Assembly (NCBI GenBank): GCA_021838945.1
Contig: JAKCCH010000014.1
Span: 1 to 45,889, forward strand
Origin: Actinomycetes bacterium
GTDB taxonomy: Bacteria > Actinomycetota > Acidimicrobiia > Acidimicrobiales > Bog-793
DNA: 45,889 bases
Direction of reading: 5' to 3'
This document shows, piece by piece, positions 31,926-39,554 of this stretch (its first letter is position 1; every line of letters starts with the position of its first letter). Under the pieces are notes generated by a model. That model made no database searches, had not been told where the DNA came from, and saw only the letters and a list, made by a program, of their open reading frames with translations. The translations under genes were made by a program, and so were the position numbers.

Positions 31926-32962
31926 ACGAGACCGAGGTCACACGTGAGGGTCTCCTGCACGAGCGCCCCGGGCGGGAGGCGACGACTGGTGTCGTCGCCG
32001 GCAGGAGGCGCAGCCGTGAAGAGCTCATGGTGGAGCCGGCGAGGTTCCAGAGCTACTACGGCATGCCCGTCATCAACAAGCCTGTCTGGGCATCGCCCGA
32101 CATCCCCGGGTACTTCTTCCTCGGCGGGCTTGCCGGCGCGTCGTCCGTTCTCGGTGCGGGCGCTCACCTGACCGGGCGGCGCAGCCTCGCGCGCGGCGGC
32201 AAGGTGGTCGCCGCCGGCGCCATCAGCCTGTCGCTCGTCGCGCTCGTGCACGACCTCGGCCGGCCCGAGCGGTTCCTCAACATGCTCCGTGTCTTCAAGC
32301 CGACGTCGCCGATGAGCGTCGGCTCCTGGCTCCTCGCCGCGTACGGCCCCGCTGCCATCGTCGCAGCGGGTACCGAAGCGACCGGCCTCTTCCCGGCGAT
32401 CGGCGGCGGTGCTACAGCGGGGGCGGCTGTGCTCGGACCGGCTGTCGCCGCCTACACGGCCGCCCTCATCTCGAACACGGCGGTGCCGGCCTGGCACGAC
32501 GGTCACAGGGAGATGCCCTTCGTCTTCGTCGCCTCGTCGGCGACGGCGGCCGGCGGCGCCGGGCTCATCACCTCCACCCTCGCCGACAACGCCCCGGCGA
32601 GACGGCTCGCCGTCGCCGGGGGAACGGCGGAGGTCGTCCTGTCGAGGGCGCTCGAGCACCGACTCCACCCTGACGTGCGCAAGGCCTACCACGAGGGGAA
32701 GGCGAAGAAGTTCCTCCAGGCGGCGGAGCTTCTCACCGGCACCGGCATCGTCGGCGCGCTCGCCGCCGGCCGCCGGAGCCGGATCATCGCGGCAGCCTCG
32801 GGAGCGGCGCTCCTCGCCGGCTCGGCGTGCGAGCGCTTCGGCATCTTCTGGGCAGGGCACGGATCTTCCATGGATCCCGCCGCGACGATCACGCCGCAAC
32901 GGGAGCGGCTCGAAGCTCGCAGCAGTCGAGCAGCGCGACCCGGCGGCACGGGGCGCGGATGA
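31922..32962 (+). CDS. NrfD/PsrC-family membrane quinone-oxidoreductase subunit
   Basis: 346 residues. N-terminal ~50 residues are cytoplasmic with FQSYYGMPVINKPVWASPDIPGYFFLGGLAGASSVL, typical of NrfD-like subunits of actinobacterial formate dehydrogenases. Hydrophobic spans follow, including VAAGAISLSLVALVHDLGRPERFLNMLRVFKPTSPMSVGSW, where the HDLGRP and KPTSPMS motifs are family marks near the quinone site. Translation is coupled to the Fe-S subunit (ATGA). Without a catalytic alpha subunit here, either the pair is orphaned or it serves an enzyme encoded elsewhere. Confidence 0.9.
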   Translation: MNETEVTREGLLHERPGREATTGVVAGRRRSREELMVEPARFQSYYGMPVINKPVWASPDIPGYFFLGGLAGASSVLGAGAHLTGRRSLARGGKVVAAGAISLSLVALVHDLGRPERFLNMLRVFKPTSPMSVGSWLLAAYGPAAIVAAGTEATGLFPAIGGGATAGAAVLGPAVAAYTAALISNTAVPAWHDGHREMPFVFVASSATAAGGAGLITSTLADNAPARRLAVAGGTAEVVLSRALEHRLHPDVRKAYHEGKAKKFLQAAELLTGTGIVGALAAGRRSRIIAAASGAALLAGSACERFGIFWAGHGSSMDPAATITPQRERLEARSSRAARPGGTGRG

Positions 32963-33010
32963 TGCAGCCGTTCCTCTGGGCGGACGACCAGCTGCTCGTC
33001 TCGACAGACC

Positions 33011-34018
33011 TCAGACCGGCCTGACCTCGCGGAGGAACTCGAGCAGCAGCCGGTTGACCTCCTCGGCCTTCTCCTGCTGCACCCAGTGGCCGCACCCCTC
33101 GAGGACGTGGCTGGCGCGCAGGTCCGGAAGCGTCTTCGGGAACTCGGCGATGGCGCTCGCGCCCCAGACCGTCGGTCCGTCGAGCTCGCCGCCGATGAAC
33201 AGCGCGGGCACCGTGAGGGGCCGGCCCCGGAACGGGGCGAGGTCCTCGGCATCGCGGTCGATGTTGCGGTAGCGGTTGAGACCGCCGCGGAGTCCCGTCC
33301 GCTCGAACTCGGCGACGTAGACGTCGAGGTCGTCCGGCGGCAGCCACTCGAGCTCGCTGGTCGGCTCCGGCAGCTGGTCCACCATGCGCACGCCCTTCGG
33401 GATGACCGCGAGCGATGCGCCGCCGGACCCGGCGCCACTCGCTGATGCGCCCCAGTAGAAGGCGTGCAGGAAGCGGCGGAGATCGGTCTCCGCCTCGGCC
33501 TCCACCTTCCCCGGCTCCTGGAAGTAGTTGATGTAGAACTCGTTGTCGGGGCCCACCATCTCGGCGAACACCTGTGTCGGCCGCCGCCGCGGCGGCGGGT
33601 TGTACGGCACGCTCAACAGCGCACACGCGTCGAACAGGTCGGGACGGAGGAGCGAGCTCGCCGAGGCGATCGGTGCGCCCCAGTCGTGGCCGACGATGAC
33701 GGCCCGCGCTGGCCCGAGCGCGGCTGCGACCGCCACGTTGTCGGCGACGTGACGGACCATGCGGTAGTCCTCGACCGCCGGCGGCTTGCCGGACCTCCCG
33801 TATCCCCGGACATCGATCGCGACGGCCCGGTAACCTGCCGCGCCGAGCGCCGGGAGCTGGTGGCGCCACGAGTAGGCGAGCTCGGGAAACCCGTGCACGA
33901 GGAGCACGACCGGACCATCCTCCGGACCGTTCTCGACGAAGTGGATGCGCACGCCGCCCGATGACGCCTCGCCGTGCCGTGCCGCCCAGGCAGCCCCGGT
34001 CGCCGAACCGCCGGCCAT
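33011..34018 (-). CDS. Alpha/beta hydrolase, epoxide hydrolase-like
   Basis: 335 residues. Oxyanion motif HGFPE (residues 42-46), GYGRSGKPP, nucleophile Asp112 in VGHDWGAPIA (Asp nucleophile typical of epoxide hydrolases), and a C-terminal GCGHWVQQEKAEEVN supplying the catalytic His. A cap-domain segment with NEFYINYFQEPGKVEAE matches epoxide hydrolases. ATG 34018 overlaps the stop of the MDR oxidoreductase (ATGA), so the two are an operon. Probably hydrolyses epoxides of xenobiotic or lipid origin; a haloalkane dehalogenase role is less likely from the HGFPE motif. Confidence 0.88.
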   Translation of the reverse strand: MAGGSATGAAWAARHGEASSGGVRIHFVENGPEDGPVVLLVHGFPELAYSWRHQLPALGAAGYRAVAIDVRGYGRSGKPPAVEDYRMVRHVADNVAVAAALGPARAVIVGHDWGAPIASASSLLRPDLFDACALLSVPYNPPPRRRPTQVFAEMVGPDNEFYINYFQEPGKVEAEAETDLRRFLHAFYWGASASGAGSGGASLAVIPKGVRMVDQLPEPTSELEWLPPDDLDVYVAEFERTGLRGGLNRYRNIDRDAEDLAPFRGRPLTVPALFIGGELDGPTVWGASAIAEFPKTLPDLRASHVLEGCGHWVQQEKAEEVNRLLLEFLREVRPV

Positions 34019-35025
34019 CAGAGCTTCACCACGACCTTGCCCGTGTTGCCCCCGGTGAACAGGAGGTTGAGGGCATCCGGAGCGTGCTCGAGACCTTCGA
34101 CGACATGCTCGACGTGCTTCAGCCTCCCGTCGAGGAGCCAGGTCAGGATGTCCGCCTGCGCCTCGGCGAAACGATCGACGTAGTCGAGGATGATGAACCC
34201 CTCCATCCGGCCGCGGCGGGTGATGAGGCTCACGTAGTTGGACGGTCCCGGTGGCGGGGAAGCCGCGTTGTAGGCGGAGATGGCGCCGCACAGCACGACC
34301 CGGCCACGCATGGCGAGGTTGCCGAGCGCGGCGTTCAGGACCTCACCCCCCACGTTGTCGAAGTAGAGGTCGACCCCGTCCGGCGCTTCCTCGTGGAGGC
34401 GTCGCGCGACCCCGTCCGTCTTGTAATCGATCGCCGCGTCGAAACCCAGCTCGTCCACGACCCACGCGCACTTCTCCGGACCGCCTGCGATGCCGATCAC
34501 CTTGCCGGCGCCCTTCGCCCGCGCGATCTGACCCACGGAGGAGCCGGTTGCCCCAGCCGCACCGGACACGACGACGACGTCACCTTCCCGCATCCGGCCG
34601 ACCTCGAGCAGCCCGAAATAAGCGGTCATGCCGGTGACGCCGAAGACGTTGATGGCGGCCATCGGATCGATCCCCGGGGGGAGCACCTGCATCCTGCTGG
34701 CACCCGAGTCTGCGACACAGAAGTCCTGCCAACCCACCATGCCGAACACGAGGTCGCCCCGGTGGTACTCGTCGCTCGTCGAGGAGACGACCTCGCCGAT
34801 ACCGCCCGACCGGATCACTTCCCCGACACCGATCGGCGGCAAGTAGCCCGGAGCATCGTTCATCCAGGTCCGGATGGTCGGGTCGATCGAGAGGTAGCGG
34901 ACCCTGACGAGCGCTTCGCCCTCTTCGGGCTCGGGCACCGGCACGCGTCGCAACTCGACCGTCGCGTCGTCGACGAGTCCTGTCGGTCGCTGCGCCAGGA
35001 CCAGCCGGCGGTTGTCGTCGGTCAT
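34018..35025 (-). CDS. NADP-dependent MDR oxidoreductase (CurA/PTGR-like)
   Basis: 335 residues, zinc-independent medium-chain reductase acting on alpha,beta-unsaturated carbonyls. Opening RLVLAQRPTGLVDDATVELRRVPVPEPEEGEALVRVRYLSIDPTIRTWM is diagnostic of the curcumin/prostaglandin reductase group. The nucleotide-binding loop VVVSGAAGATGSSVGQIAR (A-x-x-G-x-x-G) and KVIGIAGGPEKC follow, with VDLYFDNVGGEVLNAAL late. ATG 35025 is preceded 7 nt upstream by TACGTT (35038 to 35033), a leaderless start. Divergent from dienelactone hydrolase, coupled to the epoxide hydrolase. Confidence 0.92.
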   Translation of the reverse strand: MTDDNRRLVLAQRPTGLVDDATVELRRVPVPEPEEGEALVRVRYLSIDPTIRTWMNDAPGYLPPIGVGEVIRSGGIGEVVSSTSDEYHRGDLVFGMVGWQDFCVADSGASRMQVLPPGIDPMAAINVFGVTGMTAYFGLLEVGRMREGDVVVVSGAAGATGSSVGQIARAKGAGKVIGIAGGPEKCAWVVDELGFDAAIDYKTDGVARRLHEEAPDGVDLYFDNVGGEVLNAALGNLAMRGRVVLCGAISAYNAASPPPGPSNYVSLITRRGRMEGFIILDYVDRFAEAQADILTWLLDGRLKHVEHVVEGLEHAPDALNLLFTGGNTGKVVVKL

Positions 35026-35032
35026 CAGCCAG

Positions 35033-35065
35033 AACGTAGCCCCTTGCCGACGCAGCCGACATAAT
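35033..35065. promoter_or_regulatory. Compact divergent leaderless promoter pair
   Basis: Only 46 bp (35026-35071) separate two divergent start codons. TACGTT (minus strand, 35038-35033) serves the MDR gene 7 nt downstream; CATAAT (plus strand, 35060-35065) serves dienelactone hydrolase 6 nt downstream. Neither start has a Shine-Dalgarno. Each -35 region must lie inside or beyond the other promoter. Confidence 0.65.
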
Positions 35066-35071
35066 CGTCCC

Positions 35072-35845
35072 ATGTACACAGGGCTCATCGCAGAAGAGGT
35101 ACGCGTCACCGGCCACGAAGGGCTCGAGATCAATGCCTACCTGGCTCGGCCGCTCGGTCCGGGTCCGTTCGGTGGTGTCGGTGTCGTCCACCACATGCCC
35201 GGCTTCGACGAGGCGACAACCGAGATCGCGCGGAAGTTCGCCGCCCACGGTTACATGGCTGTCGTGCCGAACCTGCACTTTCGCGAAGGTGACGGCGGGA
35301 AGGCTGCGCCCGATGACGCGGCAGCCGCGTCCCGGGCGGCCGGGGGAGTGCCCGACGAGCGTTTCGTCGGGGATCTCGCCGGCGCGCTCAGGCATCTCGA
35401 GTCCTACGAGGAGTTCAGCGGGAAGAAGGGTGTCATCGGCTACTGCTCCGGAGGCCGCCAGGCGTTCCTGGCGGCTCTGTCGCTCGATCTCGACGCGGCG
35501 GTGGACTGCTACGGCGCCTTCGTCGTGGGCAACCCTCCCGAAGGGACGTCGCTCAGGGTCACCCCGCTCGTCGCGCGAACCGGCGAGCTCCGGTGCCCGC
35601 TTCTCGGGCTGTTCGGGAACGAGGACAAGTTCCCCTCCCCCGAGCAGGTCGACGAGCTCGAGGTCGCTCTGGAGCAGGCGGGCAAGACGTACGAGTTCCA
35701 CCGGTATGACGGGGCAGGGCACGGCTTCTTCGCGGTGGACCGGACGATGTACCGGCCCGAGGCGGCCGTCGACGGATGGCAGCGCATCTTCGAGTTCTTC
35801 GGTCGGCACCTGGGCGCCACGAGCGGCGAGGGGGCGAGCGCCTGA
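35072..35845 (+). CDS. Dienelactone hydrolase family protein
   Basis: 257 residues. Alpha/beta hydrolase with Cys125 (VIGYCSGGRQAF), Asp185 (GNEDKFPSP) and His217 (GAGHGFF), the Cys-Asp-His triad typical of dienelactone hydrolases. N-terminus VRVTGHEGLEINAYLARPLGPGPFGGVGVVHHMPG matches the family. It may hydrolyse lactone or ester intermediates of aromatic catabolism; the actual substrate is unknown. Start ATG 35072 fits CATAAT 6 nt upstream. The stop overlaps the following ATG (TGATG). Confidence 0.9.
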   Translation: MYTGLIAEEVRVTGHEGLEINAYLARPLGPGPFGGVGVVHHMPGFDEATTEIARKFAAHGYMAVVPNLHFREGDGGKAAPDDAAAASRAAGGVPDERFVGDLAGALRHLESYEEFSGKKGVIGYCSGGRQAFLAALSLDLDAAVDCYGAFVVGNPPEGTSLRVTPLVARTGELRCPLLGLFGNEDKFPSPEQVDELEVALEQAGKTYEFHRYDGAGHGFFAVDRTMYRPEAAVDGWQRIFEFFGRHLGATSGEGASA

Positions 35846-36105
35846 TGTGCACGTACGTGACGGAGAAGACGGCCGTCGACGGAAGTGCGAAGGGGGCCGC
35901 CGGCTGGTTCCGGCTCAGCCATGCGCTCGCATACGTCGATCACCCGTACCACTCGCCCTACGAGCACACGCTCAACCTCGACTTCATCGATCCCGCCGCC
36001 GGGCCGTCGGCCCGCGTGGCGGTCGAGCTGACGCCCGCATCGGCCCGCGAGCTGGTGCGATGCATCGAGTCGGCGCTGGAGGCGGCCGGAGAGGCGGCTC
36101 GCTGA
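35845..36105 (+). CDS. Small conserved actinobacterial protein, coupled to dienelactone hydrolase
   Basis: 86 residues starting CTYVTEKTAVDGSAKGAAGWFRLSHALAYVDHPYHSPYEHTLNLDFID, then PSARVAVELTPASARELVRCIESALEAAG. The CTY(V/L)TE, DHP-x-H and EHTLN(L/I)DF patterns recur in small actinobacterial proteins of unknown function next to hydrolases (I think of the DUF6295 type, from memory). The conserved Cys and His residues could bind a metal. The ATG shares one base with the preceding stop, so translation is probably coupled. Confidence 0.75.
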   Translation: MCTYVTEKTAVDGSAKGAAGWFRLSHALAYVDHPYHSPYEHTLNLDFIDPAAGPSARVAVELTPASARELVRCIESALEAAGEAAR

Positions 36106-36199
36106 GCCTGCACCGGCACCTCGGTCCCGGCGTGCTCGGGCATTCCGCTCGCGCTAACCCCTCGATAGGGTGAACCTCCCGGAGTCGAAGGAGGCGTCA

Positions 36200-38323
36200 A
36201 TGACGACGAGCGCATCGGGTACCGGCATGCGCCCGGAGGACATCGGATCGATCCGTCAGGCGGAGGACGTGCGGGTCTCGCCGGATGGCTCGCGTGTGGT
36301 CTTCACGGTGACCGACGTGGACCTCGACGAGAACCTCTACCGCAGGCGCGTCTGGCTCGCGGCAGCCGACGGGTCGGAGGCGCCGCGGCCGTTCACGTCC
36401 GGCCCCGGGGACTCGATGGCCCGCTTTGCTCCGGACGGGCGCACGGTCGCCTTCGTCGCCTCACAGGAGGACGGGAGCGCCGAGATCTGCACGGTGCCGG
36501 TTGCGACGGGCGGTGAGCGGGTCGTGGTCGCGACCCGGCCGGCGGGTGTCACGGAGCTCGAGTGGTCGCCCGACGGCACCCAGATCGCCTTCGTCGCGCC
36601 CGATCCCGACCCCGAGCAGTACGGGAAGCCGGGCGAGGACCGCAAGGCGAAGGACATGCCGCCGCGGCGGGTCACCCGGCTCTTCTCCCGCCTGAACGGG
36701 CAAGGCTGGATCTTCGACCGGCCGACGCGGGTGTTGGTCGTCCCTGCGGACGGCTCGAGCAGACCACGCGTGCTCACCCACGGGCCCTTCCGGTCGGGCG
36801 GGATCACCTGGTCGCCCGACGGCAGCAAGATCGCCTTCGCATCGGCGCGACACGACACGTGGGACCTCGACGGCGAGGAGGACCTCTGGGCGGTGAGGGT
36901 GCGGGCCGGCAGCGACAACCTCGAGCCCGAGCGCCTCACCGAGCATGCCGGTGCGCTGTCGTCTCCGGTCTGGTCGCCCGACGGGTCGAGGCTCGCGTAC
37001 CTCCGCAACCCGTCGCCTCTCGACGAGCCCCGTCACGAGCGTCTCGCGGTGCTGGATCTCCACAGCGGGCAGTCGGTCGAGCCGGCGCTCGACCTCGATC
37101 GCAACTGCGGGCCGTACGGCTACGCGAGGAGGCCCGCCTTCGTGGGGGACCAGCTCCTGTTCAGCGTCGAGGACGAGGGCAACGTGCACCTCTACAGGGT
37201 GCCCGCCTCCGGCGAGGGCCAGGCCGAGCCGCTGGTGACGGGCGACCGCTGGGTGACGTCGTCGCACTGGAGCAACGGCACGCTCGCGTTCACCGTGACC
37301 TCGGCGACCACGCTGCCGGAGCTCGTCGTCCGCCGGCTCTCGGACGGCTCGAGCAACGGACCCTCGGCCTCGGGTGAAGAGCACCAGCTGACGAAGGTGG
37401 GCGAGGCCTTCAGCGCACGACTGACGCTCGTGCAGCCCGTGGCCTTCACGGCGCTGTCTGCCGACGGCACCGAGGTGCCGTGCTGGGCCATGCCGCCAGT
37501 CGGGCTCGAGCCCGGCCACCGCTACCCGGTCCTCCTGAACGTGCACGGCGGGCCGTTCACGTCGTACGGGAATCGCTTCTTCGACGAGTTCCAGTTGCAG
37601 GTGGCCCGTGGTTTCGGGGTGGTCTACTGCAACCCCCGCGGCAGCTCGGGATACTCCGAGGCCTGGGGTCGCGCCGTGCGCTGGCCGGAGTGCGACACCG
37701 ACCCCGGCTCGGGCTGGGGCGGAGTGGACTTCGACGACGTCATGGCGTGCGTGGAGGAGGCGTGCCGGCGTTTCGACTGGGTCGACCCGGACCGGCTCGG
37801 GATCCTCGGCGGCTCGTACGGGGGCTACATGACCTCCTGGGTCATCGGCCACACCGACCGGTTCAAGGCTGCATGCTCCGAGCGTGCCTGCAACAACCTG
37901 CTCACGCTCGAGCACAACTCCGACATCGCCGGCGTCTTCCGCGGCTACGTCGGCAAGAACCACCTCGAGGCTCCCGAGGCCTACCTCAGGCAGTCGCCGA
38001 TCAGCTACATCAATGCGATGACGACGCCCGTGCTCATCCTGCACTCCGAGGACGACCTGCGCTGCCCGATCAACCAGGCTGAGGAGCTGTTCATCGGGCT
38101 GCGCCTGCTCGGGCGCGAACCGGAGCTCATGCGGTTCCCCGGCGAGAGCCACGAGTTGTCGCGAAGCGGAGCTCCGCTCCACCGCGTCCAACGGGCTGAG
38201 CTCATCCTCGACTGGTTCGAGCGGCACCTCATGGCTGGTGCGGGCGCCACGGTCGGTGCGGGTGGCGGTGCCGGGGACGCTGGCGGCGGCGCTCAGGAGC
38301 TGCAGCCGGACAACTCCTTGTAA
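36200..38323 (+). CDS. S9 (prolyl oligopeptidase) family serine peptidase
   Basis: 707 residues. The N-terminal ~400 residues form WD40/TolB-like beta-propeller repeats (VSPDGSRVVFTV, FAPDGRTVAFVAS, WSPDGTQIAFVAP, WSPDGSKIAFASA, WSPDGSRLAYLR). The C-terminal hydrolase has Ser539 (GGSYGGYMT), Asp619 (HSEDDLRCP) and His651 (GESHEL). The organisation is that of acylaminoacyl-peptidase/dipeptidyl-peptidase relatives. The start at ATG 36200 has GGAGG 5 nt upstream; TAGGGT (about 36164-36169) is a probable -10. No signal peptide, so cytoplasmic. The Gly/Ala/Val-rich last 30 residues are unusual and probably disordered. Confidence 0.93.
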   Translation: MTTSASGTGMRPEDIGSIRQAEDVRVSPDGSRVVFTVTDVDLDENLYRRRVWLAAADGSEAPRPFTSGPGDSMARFAPDGRTVAFVASQEDGSAEICTVPVATGGERVVVATRPAGVTELEWSPDGTQIAFVAPDPDPEQYGKPGEDRKAKDMPPRRVTRLFSRLNGQGWIFDRPTRVLVVPADGSSRPRVLTHGPFRSGGITWSPDGSKIAFASARHDTWDLDGEEDLWAVRVRAGSDNLEPERLTEHAGALSSPVWSPDGSRLAYLRNPSPLDEPRHERLAVLDLHSGQSVEPALDLDRNCGPYGYARRPAFVGDQLLFSVEDEGNVHLYRVPASGEGQAEPLVTGDRWVTSSHWSNGTLAFTVTSATTLPELVVRRLSDGSSNGPSASGEEHQLTKVGEAFSARLTLVQPVAFTALSADGTEVPCWAMPPVGLEPGHRYPVLLNVHGGPFTSYGNRFFDEFQLQVARGFGVVYCNPRGSSGYSEAWGRAVRWPECDTDPGSGWGGVDFDDVMACVEEACRRFDWVDPDRLGILGGSYGGYMTSWVIGHTDRFKAACSERACNNLLTLEHNSDIAGVFRGYVGKNHLEAPEAYLRQSPISYINAMTTPVLILHSEDDLRCPINQAEELFIGLRLLGREPELMRFPGESHELSRSGAPLHRVQRAELILDWFERHLMAGAGATVGAGGGAGDAGGGAQELQPDNSL

Positions 38324-38338
38324 CACCGACGCAAACTT

Positions 38339-38376
38339 GGGACGTCCGTCCCACCCCGCGCGGACTTAGGACCCTA
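38339..38376 (+). promoter_or_regulatory. Two tandem DosR/DevR-like boxes
   Basis: GGGAC-GTCC-GTCCC (38339-38352) keeps both half-sites of the DosR core GGGAC-N4-GTCCC. A second site GCGGACTTAGGACCCTAG (38360-38377) resembles the common imperfect form GGGACTTnnGnCCCTAG. Spacing is about two helical turns, as at DosR-regulated promoters. They lie about 65-100 bp upstream of ATG 38441. Confidence 0.55.
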
Positions 38377-38440
38377 GAGAAACAGCTGTGCTCGCGTTCA
38401 CAATGTAACAAGAAAGTCGCTCATCGAAAGGGGCACAGTC

Positions 38441-39058
38441 ATGAGACGTCGAGTCTTCGATGTGATCGCAAGCACGGGTGGCCTGCTCGTCGCCGTCGTC
38501 CTGATCGTTGCCGGAGCCCTCGGTCTCTGGGCAGCGAACTGGACGAACACGAACGTCCGCAGTCAGCTCGCCCAGCAGCAGATCTACTTCCCGCCGGCAT
38601 CCGCTTTCGCGCACGCCAAGGCCGGAACCGAGATCACTCCGAACATGCGGCAGTACCTCTACCAGTATGCCGGGCAGCAAGTGCTCAACGGCGCGCAGGC
38701 CGAGGCATACGCCGACCACTTCATCGGCCAGCACCTGTACGACATGCCGTTCCACGGTGTGTACTCGAAGGTGAGCGCCGCGGCCAGGGCCGCCAAGGCA
38801 GGTTCGCCGCAAGCCACTCAGCTGCAGGGGCTCGAAGCAACCGTCTTCCAAGGCACGACGCTTCGTGGCCTGCTGCTCGAGGCCTACGGCTTCTCGCAGT
38901 TCGGCGTGATCGCCCTGTGGGCCTCCATCATCTCGTTCATCCTCGCCGGCCTGATGCTGGTGCTCGTGGGCTTCGGCTTCTGGCACTCCCGCCGGACGAA
39001 GGCGGACGAGGAGATTCTGAAGATGCAGTCCGCGTCGGCACAGCAGATCGCCGCCTGA
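38441..39058 (+). CDS. Conserved two-span membrane protein, probable hypoxia/dormancy gene
   Basis: 205 residues. Span 1 about residues 10-32 (ASTGGLLVAVVLIVAGALGLWAA), an extracytoplasmic domain of ~115 residues with FPPASAFA-x-AKAGTEITPNMRQYLYQYAG and YADHFIGQHLYDMPFHGVYSKVS, and span 2 about 158-182 (WASIISFILAGLMLVLVGFGFWHS). Short cytoplasmic tail. I recall this family in actinobacteria but no function. AAAGGGG precedes ATG 38441. Two DosR-like boxes upstream suggest hypoxia or NO regulation (inference). A long hairpin follows the stop. Confidence 0.8.
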   Translation: MRRRVFDVIASTGGLLVAVVLIVAGALGLWAANWTNTNVRSQLAQQQIYFPPASAFAHAKAGTEITPNMRQYLYQYAGQQVLNGAQAEAYADHFIGQHLYDMPFHGVYSKVSAAARAAKAGSPQATQLQGLEATVFQGTTLRGLLLEAYGFSQFGVIALWASIISFILAGLMLVLVGFGFWHSRRTKADEEILKMQSASAQQIAA

Positions 39059-39081
39059 CCTTCCCCAATCCTGGCGACTAC

Positions 39082-39119
39082 GGTCCCCACTCGATCGGAG
39101 CTCCGGTCGGGTGGGGACC
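39082..39119 (+). terminator. Long hairpin, likely terminator of the membrane-protein gene
   Basis: GGTCCCCACTCGATCGGAG pairs with CTCCGGTCGGGTGGGGACC across 39082-39119: 19 positions, two of them G-U pairs as RNA, with almost no loop. It begins 23 nt after the stop at 39058. No T-run follows, resembling actinobacterial I-shaped terminators. Confidence 0.7.
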
Positions 39120-39124
39120 AGTTC

Positions 39125-39159
39125 GCGTCAGGCGTCAGGCGTCAGGCGTGCGGCGTGCG
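39125..39159 (+). repeat. Heptamer tandem repeat GCGTCAG x3 plus two variants
   Basis: GCGTCAG at 39125-39131, 39132-39138 and 39139-39145, then GCGTGCG at 39146-39152 and 39153-39159. It sits between the terminator hairpin and the VOC gene, so copy number could alter spacing at that promoter. Confidence 0.8.
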
Positions 39160-39182
39160 CTCGGGCGGATCAAGATGGCGTC

Positions 39183-39554
39183 GTGATCGACCACCTTTCC
39201 ATCCAGTGTCGGGACATGGCGGCGAGCTCGCGCTTCTATGACGCTGTGCTCGGCACGCTCGGGGGCACCCGCATCATCGACTTCGAGGAAGCGATCGGAT
39301 ACGGGATCCCTCCCCGGCCCGACTTCTGGATCGGCGCCTGGACGACGGGCGAGGGCTTCCGGGAGTCGCACATCGCGTTCACCGCGAGGAACCGGGCGAC
39401 TGTGCGTGCGTTCTTCGACGCGGCCGTGGCCGCAGGGGCCGAGGTCCTCCACGAGCCCCGGTTGTGGCCGGAGTACCACCCGGACTACTACGGAGCGTTC
39501 GTGAGGGACCCGGACGGCAACAACGTCGAGGCCGTCTCGCACGGCCCTGAGTGA
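39183..39554 (+). CDS. VOC (glyoxalase/bleomycin-resistance) superfamily protein
   Basis: 123 residues. Starts VIDHLSIQCRDMAASSRFYDAVLGTLG, the usual opening with metal-binding His; HIAFTARNRATVRAFFDAAVAAGAEV and YYGAFVRDPDGNNVEAVSHG are the second half with the metal-binding Glu. VOC proteins include glyoxalases, dioxygenases and antibiotic-binding proteins; the role is not specified here. GTG 39183 is used because the fold begins right there; CAAGAT lies 6 nt upstream (leaderless style). Convergent with the next gene: the stops abut with no gap (TGA at 39552-39554, TCA at 39555-39557). Confidence 0.85.
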   Translation: MIDHLSIQCRDMAASSRFYDAVLGTLGGTRIIDFEEAIGYGIPPRPDFWIGAWTTGEGFRESHIAFTARNRATVRAFFDAAVAAGAEVLHEPRLWPEYHPDYYGAFVRDPDGNNVEAVSHGPE

